Assembly (NCBI GenBank): GCA_024195265.1
Contig: JAJLRJ010000004.1
Location: 40,207,960-40,271,959 of the forward strand
Direction: 5' to 3'
Source of the DNA: Dendrophyllia cribrosa
Lineage: Eukaryota > Cnidaria > Anthozoa > Scleractinia > Dendrophylliidae
Length of the DNA: 64,000 nucleotides
Shown here: piece by piece, positions 21,130 through 30,473 of the stretch
Position numbering within the stretch: position 1 is the stretch's first letter
How the letters are laid out: each line of letters begins with the position of its first letter
Position numbers and translations under genes: made by a program
The notes under the pieces: generated by a model
What the model was told of the DNA's origin: nothing
What the model saw: only the letters and a program-made list of their open reading frames with translations
The model's database searches: none

Positions 21130-21168
21130 GCGTCGACGAAGGAGACGCTTCCTAATCTTGTCGGCTAG

Positions 21169-21445
21169 GCGGAACGAATCGAGAAAAGTGTCGGTACCAA
21201 ATCTGCGCCATCTTGAAACGTCACAATAGTATCCAGCATGCTTAGCGCGTCGTCTAACCTAAGCGGAACGAATCGAGAAAAGTGTCGGTACCAAATCTGC
21301 GCCATCTTGAAACGTCACAATAGTATTCAGCATGCTTAGCGCGTCGTCTAGCCTAAGCGGAACGAATCGAGAAAAGTGTCGGTACCAAATCTGCGCCATA
21401 TTGAAACGTCACAATAGTATCCAGCATTCCCAGCGCGTGGAAATC
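21169..21445. repeat. 94-bp tandem repeat, three copies
   Basis: Units start at 21169, 21263 and 21357 (GCGGAACGAATCGAGAAAAG) and are almost identical. Copy 2 of the element holds two related, shorter units (about 37098-37235). Copy number therefore differs between insertions. Confidence 0.85.
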
Positions 21446-21562
21446 AGGCATTATCCTGGGGAGCTGGGGTTCCGAAATGTCTCACGTGAATAATCTATTT
21501 GTCTTGATTTAGTTTCGGATATTTTCCCGATTTTGGAATCGTACGGCTCAATATTTCAATGC

Positions 21563-21814
21563 CTAGTAAAAGAACGCAGTGGAAAAATTGGACGAAGGTT
21601 CTTCTCCGGACCAAGTAAGTTGTTGGGTCTCTTTGGAATCAAGCAAGAAGTTACAGATTTCCCTCGCTACCGTTCTGGTATGTTTTGAATGTTCTATCTT
21701 GATTTTGTTGTGGTTCTCTGCCTGATTTGGGAAGCTTTCACCTAAATACCGACGTCGTTCTTCGCGATGTTCTACGGTACGGTGCAATTCGCTTGTCTTG
21801 TAGCAATAATTCAC
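21563..21814 (-). CDS. Conserved unknown frame B in the 1.25 kb element
   Basis: Gives an 83-residue translation, of which about 75 residues, from SELHRTVEHREERRRYLGES to the stop, are the same in the second copy (36718-36963) apart from two changes (N/S, F/Y). It is rich in charged residues and no family is recognised. There is no ATG at the start of the matching block (copy 1 opens with GTG in this frame), so it is more likely an exon or fragment than a complete gene. The DNA copies are too similar to show selection on protein. Confidence 0.35.
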   Translation of the reverse strand: MNYCYKTSELHRTVEHREERRRYLGESFPNQAENHNKIKIEHSKHTRTVAREICNFLLDSKETQQLTWSGEEPSSNFSTAFFY

Positions 21815-22183
21815 TGACCGGCCGCGCCAGGCGAACGCAGATTAACTTTACAGTGCTCGAAATTGCGCCTGTATATATCGGGCGCATTTGCGACTAAAGA
21901 TTTAGCAGTTTTGTGACTAAAATTTGTCTAGCTAATAAAGGAATTATATTCAACAGTCTTGTGTCTTACTTGTAGCTGTAATTTTATCCGAAAAATCCTG
22001 CGAAATTCACGTTGAATGTTGCGTGACTTTAATAAACGTCGATTTCATGCTCCATTAAGCCGTGTCCAAGAACAGGCTTTCTCAGAAATTTCTCATTTCC
22101 GGTTAGTACATGTACTGAAGAGTATGATTTCAGAATCGGAGAAACAACCGAAATGAAATCAAGACAAATATACTATTTATATG

Positions 22184-22369
22184 TCAGCACGGCAGGATTT
22201 TGCCTGATTCCACGGCGATAGCGTGAATTTGTTTGATGACGGCCCGACGTTTTTGCCTGCGTGACATATCTCGCGACATAGCCCATTTAAACAGTGGCTG
22301 AATTAATTCATGAAACTGAGGTACTAGGTCAAGACGAGGTGCCACGGGATAAGGAGACGCACTATAATC
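22184..22369 (-). CDS. Conserved unknown frame A in the 1.25 kb element
   Basis: 62-codon open stretch. It encodes LVPQFHELIQPL and MSRDMSRRQKRRAVIKQIHA, matched in copy 2 (36164-36385) with few changes. It lies upstream of frame B on the same strand. Basic, helix-prone sequence; no family recognised. The frame starts at the element end without an ATG. Possibly captured coding sequence. Confidence 0.3.
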   Translation of the reverse strand, partial: DYSASPYPVAPRLDLVPQFHELIQPLFKWAMSRDMSRRQKRRAVIKQIHAIAVESGKILPC

Positions 22370-22384
22370 TATGATTACTACTAG

Positions 22385-23165
22385 TTTAAAATGTAATTAT
22401 GACACAGCATCATTATCGAAAAATATACCTATATTCTACAAGGAATGCCTTCACGAGTGGGAAAACTATCGGCAGAAGCAAATTTCCTCCTCGTCGGATG
22501 TTCTTGAACAAATAATTTGGAACAACAAATTCATTAAAATAGGCGGACAATCCTTATATAGGAATAAACTTGTAAGAAAAGGTATTGTAAAAGTGAGGGA
22601 TATTGTAACCAGTGGGGGTAAGTTGAAGTCATGGAGCACACTGGTAAACAAAAACATCACAAACTCTGAATACTTTCTTTTAATGAGTATTTTCGATACT
22701 ATTCCCGTGGATTGGAAAAACCTCTTAAGAGAGGAGTTGTCCGTTCAAGGCTCATCAAGTGATAACGATACAAGAACTACTTTTCCCAGCGTATCTAAAA
22801 CTATTTATTGGGAACTCATCAAGAGAATCGAGATTGCTCCAACTGCTAAGTACAAATATGAAATTCTATATCCAACACTTGATCTAGCATGGGAAGATAT
22901 CTACCTACTTCCTAGAAGTACAACCCTAGACTCTAAAGCTAGAGAATTCCAATACAAATTGCTTAATAGAATTATGTATACAAACAAGATCTTATATAAA
23001 ATGGGAAAGGTGGCATCACCCATGTGTTCCTTTTGTGGCAAGTCTGACGAATCCCTAGAGCATTTATTTATTCACTGTGAAATCACTTGGAACTTTTGGC
23101 TATCAGTAAGAAACTGGTTGGAAGGGCATGATACATCTCTGCAAAACTTAGTGCTGTTGACATAA
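22385..23165 (+). pseudogene. LINE C-terminal region with Cys/His motif
   Basis: Resumes the LINE protein after the insert with LKCNYD, then NIPIFYKECLHEWENYR and, near the end, CSFCGKSDESLEHLFIHC, the C-x2-C-x(n)-H-x(4)-C motif at the end of L1-type ORF2 proteins. The frame ends at 23165 after SLQNLVLLT; homology continues in another frame. Confidence 0.88.
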
Positions 23166-23386
23166 CATTTGGGTTTGTTAAAAAAGAATACATATTGATC
23201 AATCATATCATTCTTCTCTCTAAACAAATAATTTATCAGTGTCGTTGTTTAAATATAAAACCGTCGCTAACATTATTGCTAGCCAAAATAAGGTATACTT
23301 ATAAATTAGAGTCCCTGATAGCCAAAGGTCAAAATTCTTTAGATATTCATAACAAAAAATGGCAACTGTTGCTTTCTATAATTTAG
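23166..23386 (+). pseudogene. LINE ORF2 extreme C-terminus
   Basis: After a one-base frame change the sequence continues as FGFVKKEYILINHIILLSKQ and then KIRYTYKLESLIAKGQN, ending at a stop at about 23387. This matches the usual L1 C-terminal tail. About 90 bp of AT-rich 3' sequence follow. Confidence 0.75.
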
Positions 23387-23492
23387 ATTGAAGTACCGTA
23401 TACTCCCTGTATCTTGTTTATTTTGTTTAATTAATTTGTAGGTGTTTTAGTTTATATAATGTAAGTAATGTAAATGAGTGAATGAGTGTAAA

Positions 23493-23712
23493 GCCTGGTT
23501 CCCACTAGTGAAATAAGCATAAGCGCAAGCATAAGCATAAGATAACGCTAGTGGGAACCAGCGTGAAATAAGCATAAGCGTAAGCACAAGAAAAAGGAAC
23601 ATTTTCCTTTTTCTTACGACTGCGCTTATGCTTAATTCGCTTGTGTTGTGCTTATTTCACAAGTGGGAACCGGCGTGAAATAAGCATAAGCATAAGCACA
23701 AGAAATCAACCA
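23493..23712. mobile_element. MITE remnant of the GCCTGGTTCCCACTAG family
   Basis: Begins GCCTGGTTCCCACTAGTG and contains repeats of AAGCATAAGCGCAAGCATAA in both orientations, which form a hairpin around CATTTTCC. The expected right end (CTAGTGGGAACC..GGC) appears twice internally but not at the outer edge, so the element is nested or truncated. A complete relative is at 33741-33956. Confidence 0.65.
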
Positions 23713-24269
23713 ATCAGAATGACATTTTGTAGCAGTCCCATTTTCAAATCCTAGCACACTGGTCTACCTGGCCGACCAGTTATGTCAATATGTTCATCAA
23801 TATTCAATAGTGTATCTACAAACTACTGTGTGAATTCGTATGTGATTTAAATGCTCACAAATTAGACTAAATTAACCGATTTCAACCAAACTTAACTTAT
23901 ACAGTAAGCATGGGTTACTGTCTTATTAATATGAATGATACTACAAGGTCACAATTGAGTCTAATGTTGTGTTTTTTTGACTTTTTCAATAAAAATCAGT
24001 GTTAGGAAAATGCCAAAGAAAACCAGCTATGATCTTCAGCTCCAATTCAGCTATGCATTTTTTTTTATATTTTTTCTATATTTTAAAGCAAAAAACCCAG
24101 ACGTTCTGTCCCTAACAGATACACGCTTTTTTTCCCGAAAAATCGAAGTACCTTTTGGAAAACCTCAAGGTGTCAGCCAGTCAACAAAAAACAAAACCAC
24201 AGACGTTGTCCCTTCCCTTGCCGATACAAATCCTTATATTTCGAAGAAACATATACCACCCAAAAGATT
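23713..24269. other. No gene seen
   Basis: AT-rich. One frame through 24000-24300 is open by composition but has no recognisable motif. Confidence 0.3.
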
Positions 24270-24336
24270 ATTACATTTTGCGTCGAAAGTTATTACATAA
24301 ATTTGTGCGTTACTGTTACATATGGTGGCGTAACAT
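24270..24336. repeat. Decayed end of the TGTAAC-repeat DNA element
   Basis: ATTACATTTTGCGTCGAAAG and GTGGCGTAACA match the right-hand end of the element at 11628-13351. No matching left end or flanking duplication was found. It abuts the Penelope-like fragment. Confidence 0.55.
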
Positions 24337-24344
24337 AGATCACC

Positions 24345-24950
24345 CTTGCGCTTCCAAGTTCTACCTTCTCCCGAAAATTCCTAAGTCAGGGAACCCCGGG
24401 AGGCCTGTTGTATCTGCTTGTAACTGCACTATTGAGCCCTTAGCTACTTACCTCAATATGATTACTTCTCCTTTGGTGCATGGTTTACCTAGGTACGGAC
24501 ACTAATCACGTGCTAGACATTGTACAATCCTTTCGCTATCCCAGCTGTAGTTCTTATCGCTTCGTTTTCACAATGGACATCAAATCACTGTATACACCGA
24601 ATGCAAATATGGCGGCCGATTTATTATTCTTTTATGTGTATGTAAATTATCCTGACTAGCCTCGTTTTAGAGTAAACATTCTTTTGAACTTTGCACATGC
24701 TAACGAGGCCAGTCAGGATAATTTACATACACATAAAAGAATAATAAATCGGCAGCCATATTCGCATTCGGTGTATATAGTGATACCCAGCAACGATGGC
24801 TTTGTAGCTCTACAAAGTTTTTTAAACAAGCGGTCGCTGCCAGTGGGAACTGTTTACTTGGGTGTATCAAGGATCTACATGTATGACCAAGAGTGTAGTT
24901 TGACAGTCAAGTGCACATTCGCTATAAACAGAACATTAATTTTTTCTGTT
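24345..24950 (+). pseudogene. Penelope-like reverse transcriptase fragment, split by a MITE
   Basis: Plus-strand translation gives FYLLPKIPKSGNPGRPVVSA, the FYxLPKIHK-x-GNPGRPIVS signature of Penelope-like elements. After a frame change come LDIVQSFRYP and FTMDIKSLYT, the catalytic-Asp region (xDVKSLYT). A 179-bp MITE (24595-24773) interrupts here; the element resumes as VIPSNDGFVALQSFLNKR. No GIY-YIG endonuclease is seen. A dead internal fragment. Confidence 0.75.
24595..24773. mobile_element. 179-bp TA-type MITE, copy 1
   Basis: Long terminal inverted repeats (CACCGAATGCAAATATGGCG ... complement) covering about 70 bp each, flanked by TA (or TATA). The centre is TAGAGTAAACATTC..TTGCACATGC. 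It is inserted inside the Penelope-like reverse transcriptase. The TA flank suggests a Tc1/mariner-type mobiliser. A second copy of identical length with inverted centre is at 31434-31612. Confidence 0.88.
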
Positions 24951-24959
24951 TTCTGTTAG

Positions 24960-24983
24960 GTGAGGAGAACGATTTTGAAGAAG
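24960..24983 (+). CDS. Candidate 24-nt microexon, acidic, phase 1-1
   Basis: Acceptor with a strong T-rich tract (tttttctgttttctgttag) and donor GTATGT. The 24 nt read EENDFEE in phase 1-1. This is the third acidic or symmetric microexon on the plus strand with the same phase. Too short for certainty. Confidence 0.35.
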
Positions 24984-25506
24984 GTATGTTACTGTACGTG
25001 GTCTGTAAAACTCATTCATATGTAAATATTTGAATTATTGTACTATGAATCTGGTTGTTAACCATTTGCAACCACAGTGAGTTGACTATGTCCAATACTA
25101 TCGCACTGATAGACTGTTGTTTGCGCTTGACGGTCGGTACTGTTTGCACAAACCGTCACTCTTGCTTCTGGACCATCACATGCAATCAACGGTCCGTACG
25201 TTTCGCACGGACTCATTTTTGCATGACGTTCCAAAAACAGAGTGTGAAACTTATCATGTAAGCGAGCGGTAAAGTTCAGTAAGTGGTCCATACGTTATAT
25301 AAGTACCACCATTCTGGTTTACCGGCCGTCTTATTGATTCACGGTCTAAAAGTAGATTTATTATATCTCTCAGTTAGTATGCGCTATGATTAGTCAATTT
25401 TCCGGTCCGTATTTTACAGTACGGCCCACAAAATTTAAGAAACCCAGCATCGGCCTAACATCCGTTGACAAAAGTTGTTTTTGTTGTTTTTGTTGTTTTT
25501 TTACCG
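24984..25506. other. No gene seen
   Basis: Sequence with recurring CGGTC/GACCG words (25120-25400) but no clear repeat structure; ends in GTTTTTGTT repeats before the SINE. Confidence 0.3.
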
Positions 25507-25940
25507 CCTCCTGGTTAGCTCAGTTGATAGAGCACCGGTCTGCAGAGCGGGAGGTCTCGGGTTCGAACCCCGGCCGGACCAACACTCAGGGTCTTAAAAT
25601 AATTGAGGATGAAGGTGCTGCCTTTGCTATGACATCGTGGCTCGGATGACCACGTAGAAATGGCGGTCCCGTCTCCCATAGGGACGTAAAAGAACCACTG
25701 AGGACGTACATACCCTGGCTGTGACCACCCTCAGTGTCATACTTGTTCATGGGTGGGTGGGGGAGATGAGATCAACAATGGACCGATAGCGGCTGCCTGT
25801 GGCGCCTTCATAAGCTGACGTCCGATCTCATTCTCATAAGTGTATGTTCTGATTGATTGTGAAGCGCATTTGAATATGTATATCGAATTTGCGCTATATA
25901 AATGTATGTATGTATTATTATTATTATTATTATTATTATT
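25507..25940 (+). mobile_element. Full-length tRNA-derived SINE
   Basis: The tRNA-related head (25507-25581) has A box TTAGCTCAGTTGA and B box GGTTCGAACCC; the anticodon position reads GCA (Cys) in CTGCAGA, though the acceptor stem no longer pairs. A body of about 280 bp follows, with GGATGACCACGTAGAAATGG. The 3' end is GCGCTATATAAATGTATGTA then (ATT)n, a LINE-like tail. TTGTTGTTTT-type sequence on both sides may be the target duplication. I recognise this head and body style from anthozoan genomes, from memory. Confidence 0.85.
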
Positions 25941-26169
25941 GTTGTTGTTTTCTACAGTAAAAATTATCGTGAGGAAACGATCAGAGCTAACGGATCAACA
26001 TGTCCGGTTAGAAAAGCTCCCTTCAATGAAATTTGCTTTCAATTTCACAGAAAAAAAAATAAGTCGCGAATCAAAAAGCATTGACAATTATCTTGAGCAC
26101 ATGACTATTTTTGTAAAAGCTCGAATAAATCGAGTTAAATTAGCGGGAAGCAAACAAAATGTTTTGCTG

Positions 26170-26334
26170 CCCCGGTGGCTAAGCGAGGAAACATTGTGTC
26201 GGAAACAAAGGGTCACGCATGCGCATTGTTGTACGCTCGCCGGTCCGCTCGCTAGGAAACATTTTTAGTGAGCAGTACTGGAAACTAGTCAACATTGCTT
26301 TCATGATGGCTAAACTGGGAAACATGTTTCGGAA

Positions 26335-26367
<33 letters not shown>

Positions 26368-26492
26368 TGACCTGAGACAAAAACATTTTCTTGTTTCCAA
26401 GCAGCAACATATGTTTCCAGCGCGGCTAAACTGGGAAACATTTGCCTCCGCGACAATGTTTCCGCAACAATGTTTCCTAGTTTAGCCAGGCC
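26170..26492. mobile_element. MITE with GGAAACATTGT ends
   Basis: Left CCCCGGTGGCTAAGCGAGG.AAACATTGT and right end (complement) GGCCTGGCTAAACTAGGAAA form imperfect inverted repeats. The interior repeats the words CTAAACTGGGAAACAT and CATGTTTCC several times. No coding content. Confidence 0.65.
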
Positions 26493-27647
26493 TTAAAGTT
26501 GCAAAAGAAACTTGAAACGGCTTCCATCGGCAAATTGTATGATATATTTTTATCAAGTTCGAAACTTAATTTATCGCTTGTGGCAGGGGCTCTTACAAAA
26601 ACGAACTTGAAGTTGCAGCATAACGCTTAAAGTGTACCTTCATTCCTCAGCGAAATTTTTGTCCTTCCCGTGGATTCCATGAAAACAGTTTCAGCGTATT
26701 CACACTGAAGTCCATTCTTGCTGCAGCTCACGCTGAAAATTTTCAGTTGCAATACTAAAGCACAACTAAAGCGAAAAACAACTTGCACTATTTGATGAGA
26801 AGATATTTTCATCGTCCTTTTTGAAGTTTGAGACCTTCCTCGTTCACCGCTGTAGACCGAAACGCTGCCACATTTTCCAGTTTGACAAACACGTTTGTTT
26901 TGGCGATTTTATAGTAGAGTTTCGTTATACTTCTTTTCCTGACTTATCCTCGCCAGCAACTAAGCATTCTTTTCAAAGAAAACTACCTTGTGTTCGGTAG
27001 GACGACGGAAATCAGACACATGGAGGAATAAATTAACTAGTTCATAAAGTTATCATTCAAGAGCCACGCAAGTTCACGCGGAATCGAGGAACGATCAAAC
27101 TATTTTTGACAGCTACTAAAAAATGAAGCGATCCATCTTTTGACTTGAAAGGTTTTCCTTTATCTTCGATTTAGAGATATAATACATATCTTACTAACCT
27201 CGTTTTTCTCGTTCCGTACTGTAAGTTACACCTTATTCTGAAGCATATGTTTTGTGACTGTAGCTTTGTAATTTAAACAAATGACAAATATAAGTTGGAT
27301 TAGGCCTCGTTAATACACACAGTGCAATACACTAAGTCGGTTTACGTGAGTCGCAGTGTTTCCGTGAAACAAACCTTGGATGAAGTCCACAATACGCTTT
27401 AAGTTTAAAACTCAAACAAGTTAACAAAGCAAGCATGACTATGCTTTGTTTTTTAAGCGCCTGACCGCAAAACATGACGTTTTAAAGCCGAAGTGAAGAC
27501 AGGCTAAACCAGTGTATACGTGAAGTCGAAGACATAGCGCGACCCACGCACCTCAGGGTGCAAAGAAAATCACTAAGCCACTAATAGGGCCTCACTTTTA
27601 TCCTCATTATTTCTGTGTGCTGCCGTCGCCCCTGATGAGAGTTCCGA
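26493..27647. other. No gene seen
   Basis: Over 1.1 kb of mixed AT-rich sequence. AGGCCTCGTTAATACACACA (27302) looks like an element end, but no partner could be fixed. No splice-bounded frame stands out. Confidence 0.3.
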
Positions 27648-27724
27648 GTGTTGAGATAATCCAAGTTTGAGTAATTTAATTAAGATACATTATTACTATT
27701 TATGTTCATTACCGGAGTTTATTA

Positions 27725-28822
27725 AGCATTGGTCACATGGCGATGATAGTTGAAACTTGCACTCTCGTTTGACTACGAACTATTATGTAGTATCATCGAC
27801 TATCATTAACTATCATTCACTTTTGCCTGATTAAATTATTCATGAAAGTCGATGATAGCTTGTACCATTTCACCACGCGCTCATGATAGTTGTTGATAGC
27901 TAGCCTGCGTAACAAGCGTTCCCGTACGAACGAATTTTTCCGCATTCTGGCCGCGCGAAAATTGGGGCGAGAGCAAAAAATCGGAGGCAGGCAAACCCCA
28001 CAATTTTGAAGAACCCGTTGGCCCAACAACGGAGCGTCTGATTGGAGCGGCGTGATAGCCTTGATTGACATTGAATTGGCGTTGAATTCCGGCAAGCTCC
28101 AAGTGGCGTGTCGTTTGTGGGAAGATCTATTAATTTGCATTTGTCTGATTTGTGGACCGATTCGAGTTTTATTTTGGTCACAGCAAAATATAAGATGAAA
28201 TGAAGCTGAATGATTAGTGCTCGTACCACAGAAAAGTCAGAAAATAGCGAGGAAAGCGAAGATCGATTTTGAACTAGAAATAATATAACCGTAAACAAAA
28301 CACAGCAGTACAGTCGCGTTGAGCTGAGTAGCTGTTGTGTTATATTTTATTAGCGGGATTTATTTCACCGGCTCTGTTAACCGGTGGTGGATTCAATAAG
28401 TCAAAGCAAGCAAATATACGGATATGTCTTTTAATTTAAGTCGGCATTGTTTTGAAATGGCGAGAAGGTTTATTGATTCAATGAATCTTTTCAACCGTTT
28501 ACGAAGCGTTTTATTTTTTAAAGGAAGTAAAATTCTACATCCGGTAATCTGTAATTGGCTAATTTGTTGACAAGCTGTCAATCGGCGAATGAAATCAACC
28601 GTGACAAATAGGTGGGCGTTTTTCAAAATCGTGAGGTTTGCCTGCAAGCGTTCCCTCATCTCCCCACTCCCACCCCCGTCCTCCGATTTTTTGCTCTCGC
28701 CCCAATTTTCGCGCGGCCAGAATGCGGAAAAATTCGTTCGTTCGGGAACGCTTGCTACGCAGGCTAGTTGATAGCTGATAGTCAGAGTTTTGAGCTATCA
28801 TGCGTCGTTTGACCATGCCTTA
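27725..28822. mobile_element. Outer MITE, interrupted by a nested element
   Basis: Ends AAGCATTGGTCACATGGCG-ATGATAG and, as complement on the right, AAGGCATGGTCAAACGACGC-ATGATAG. TTA lies at both edges. The inner parts share the word GATAGTTG/CTATCA repeatedly. The element at 27901-28766 sits inside it. Confidence 0.55.
27901..28766. mobile_element. TIR element with 9-bp duplication GTTGATAGC
   Basis: Ends TAGCCTGCGTARCAAGCGTT and complement; the inverted repeats match for about 85 bp. GTTGATAGC is found exactly on both sides (27892-27900, 28767-28775). A 9-bp duplication with long TIRs is typical of Mutator-like elements. No transposase. It is nested in the MITE above, so it is younger. Confidence 0.85.
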
Positions 28823-28952
28823 ACTGGAGCACACAGTGTTGAGATTACCAAGGTTGAGTAATCCATAAGATGAATTACTGTCTTGTTTATTACTGTTAAT
28901 ATCTTTGGTGAAGTGTCATATGGAAATGTTTATGATACTATTCTCATTGCAG

Positions 28953-29437
28953 ACTTTTATGACCTGATTATTCCTGAAGTATCCGTTGCTGTCGAGGGGA
29001 AAAAGTTTGTGCAAGAAAAATGGTCCATACTTGGAAGCCGCTTCTCACAGGCATATGCCACAGCTGTTACTTTTTCGTATGTGTACCACTACGCAGTGTC
29101 AGCAACCCAGTCTACACGCTCTTCGTTGATACCTACCATCCAGATATCGCCTAAAGGGTATCAAATTTTTCTTTACGATTGCGTTCAGGATGTAATGCTT
29201 GCAAATAATTTCTTATGGTCCCGGGAGTCAATCATATATCTATGGGCTTTTCTCCATTATCATTTGTTCTTTCCACCCACTGTGGATGTAAAACTGGCAA
29301 ATTGTGTTCGTAAATTCGGCTATAATATTGGTGAACCATCTGGTTTTTATGCAAACCGCTCAAATCTTTTGTTTGGTGTTAGCTTAAATTCGCGGCATTT
29401 TAAAGCGTTTGACCCATACGAAGGCAGTATGCGGTAG
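28953..29437 (+). CDS. Unknown terminal-exon-like frame, 160 residues
   Basis: The open frame runs from upstream of 28953, but no in-frame ATG exists before the middle. A good acceptor (actattctcattgcag) at 28952 would open it in phase 1, the phase of the microexons at 11559, 16699 and 24960. It encodes FYDLIIPEVSVAVEGKKFV, SRFSQAYATAVTFSYVYHYA, FLYDCVQDVMLANNFLWSRE and FDPYEGSMR before a stop. The composition looks like a real folded protein: aromatic, with balanced charge. I do not recognise the family. It could be the last exon of a host gene or a fragment of an element's protein. Confidence 0.45.
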
Positions 29438-30012
29438 TTGGTAATAACCCCAAGCTGAAACTTTGAGTGGCTTATGACCACTCGGGACTGTCCCCTCTGA
29501 CGTTTTTACGGGTTACCTTGCCTGATTTCACAATGTAACATCCAGCTGACATGTAATGTTTAAGTACGTGATTTTGTGACATTATAGTACGCATAGCGTT
29601 GTCAATTTCGATTAAATTTTCGGAGGAGTCTTACAATCTAATACTTCTCTTTTAAAACTTTTCGGTAGATTTAAAGGGGGGCCATTGATCGTGGTTAATA
29701 ATACTCTACAAAATATGTGTTGCGTGGCACTAATTCGTGAAAAAACTAATTATATTAGCCATTTCCCTATATTTTAGGAGCTGCATCACATTTACGCTCA
29801 CGCTCACGTCACGGATGACGCATCTCGCTGCGCTCGGTCCGTACGCCATGACCGCGAGCGAAATATTTTTGCCATCTGACCGTCTCACTCAGTCAATCTA
29901 GAAACAAAACTATTTCAAACTTAAACACGCGAGGCCGTACGCTGTTCTAGAAGGGCCTTTTCCGGCTTCGAGCGCGCAAATGCGTACGACTCTCATATGG
30001 GGACTAAGAGGA
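29438..30012. other. No gene seen
   Basis: Mixed sequence with a CG-rich patch (29790-29880) and no supported feature. Confidence 0.3.
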
Positions 30013-30450
30013 TCGCAGGGCCGTACGGGTCATATGATAATGTATGTGAATGTGAATATATGAAACTCGTATATTTGAACTGCGGATAAACATGAGTGAG
30101 ATTTGTGATCCTCGCAGTGTGCTCTCAACTAAAGCAGTTGATAAAGCAACCTGAAAAAAAAAATTCAGGCTTGAACGGGATTGCTTCAACTGCTTTTTCA
30201 ACTGCTTTAGTTGAGAGCAAATTTTCAACTGCTTTAGTTGAGGATCACAAATCTCACTCAGTTCAAATATACGAGTTTCATATATTCACATTCACATATA
30301 TTCACTATCATCGGGTATATAACGAACTCGCAATTGACCATCTATCCATGTGGCTTGATAGCTCAGTGGATAGAGCATTGCACCGGTATCGCAAGGTCAT
30401 GGGTTCGAATCCCGTTCAAGCCTGAATTTTTTTTTTTCAAGTGGAACCAC
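30013..30450 (+). mobile_element. Foldback element carrying a near-complete tRNA sequence
   Basis: GTGAATATATGAAACTCGTA and its surroundings (30045-30110) are repeated in inverted form at 30240-30310 (TACGAGTTTCATATATTCAC). In between, CAACTGCTTTAGTTGAG occurs several times and the start of the tRNA-like region is present in reverse (AATTCAGGCTTGAACGGGAT). The right part ends with the tRNA-like sequence and a T-run. Elements of this type, with the tRNA at one end, are familiar to me from corals. Confidence 0.6.
30352..30422 (+). tRNA. tRNA-like cloverleaf, anticodon position GGT
   Basis: Acceptor stem GGCTTGA/TCAAGCC is perfect (7 bp); D stem GCTC/GAGC; T stem ATGGG/CCCGT with loop TTCGAAT; anticodon stem TTGCA/CGCAA with one mismatch. 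The loop CCGGTAT would place GGT (Thr) at the anticodon, but position 33 is C instead of the invariant U. A T-run follows (30427 on). Its place in a repeat and the defective loop argue for a tRNA-derived repeat head rather than a working tRNA gene. Confidence 0.5.
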
Positions 30451-30473
30451 GAGCCGTTAGGCGAGTGGTTTCA

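Larger units (their letters stand above)
21130..22384 (-). mobile_element. 1.25 kb element inserted in the LINE (copy 1)
   Basis: Interrupts the LINE reading between GGPFL and KCNYD. One end is GCGTCGACGAAGGAGACGC; the other is CTAGTAGTAATC followed by GCGTCTCC on the minus strand. A near-identical copy lies in the opposite orientation at 36149-37266, which fixes the limits. Internal inverted stretches (AATAATMTATTTGTCTTGAT) suggest a TIR-like build. No clear target duplication is seen. Two protein-like blocks are kept in both copies (see 21563-21814 and 22184-22369), and copy 1 has a 94-bp tandem repeat. Confidence 0.8.
18365..23480 (+). mobile_element. L1-type LINE, broken and split by an insertion
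   Basis: Plus-strand order: endonuclease (18565-19366), linker, reverse transcriptase (19545-21129), foreign insert (21130-22384), then the C-terminal region with a Cys/His motif (22385-23386) and an AT-rich 3' end. At least four frame changes or stops interrupt it. A short frame at 18365-18568 (67 residues with a hydrophobic stretch) precedes it and may be what is left of the 5' region; no ORF1 RNA-binding protein is seen. The endonuclease-RT-zinc-knuckle plan and motifs fit the L1/Tx1 group. Confidence 0.9.
27648..28910. repeat. About 75-bp direct repeats outside the nested MITEs
   Basis: GTGTTGAGATAATCCAAGTT..GAGTAATTTAA..CATTATTACTATTTATGTT (27648-27715) recurs as GTGTTGAGATTACCAAGGTT..GAGTAATCCAT..TTGTTTATTACTG at 28838-28905. 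The pair flanks the nested elements, far too long for a transposase target duplication. Confidence 0.5.

Noticed and set aside
25507..25581. Functional tRNA-Cys gene
   Set aside because: The acceptor stem does not pair and the sequence continues into a SINE body with an (ATT)n tail.
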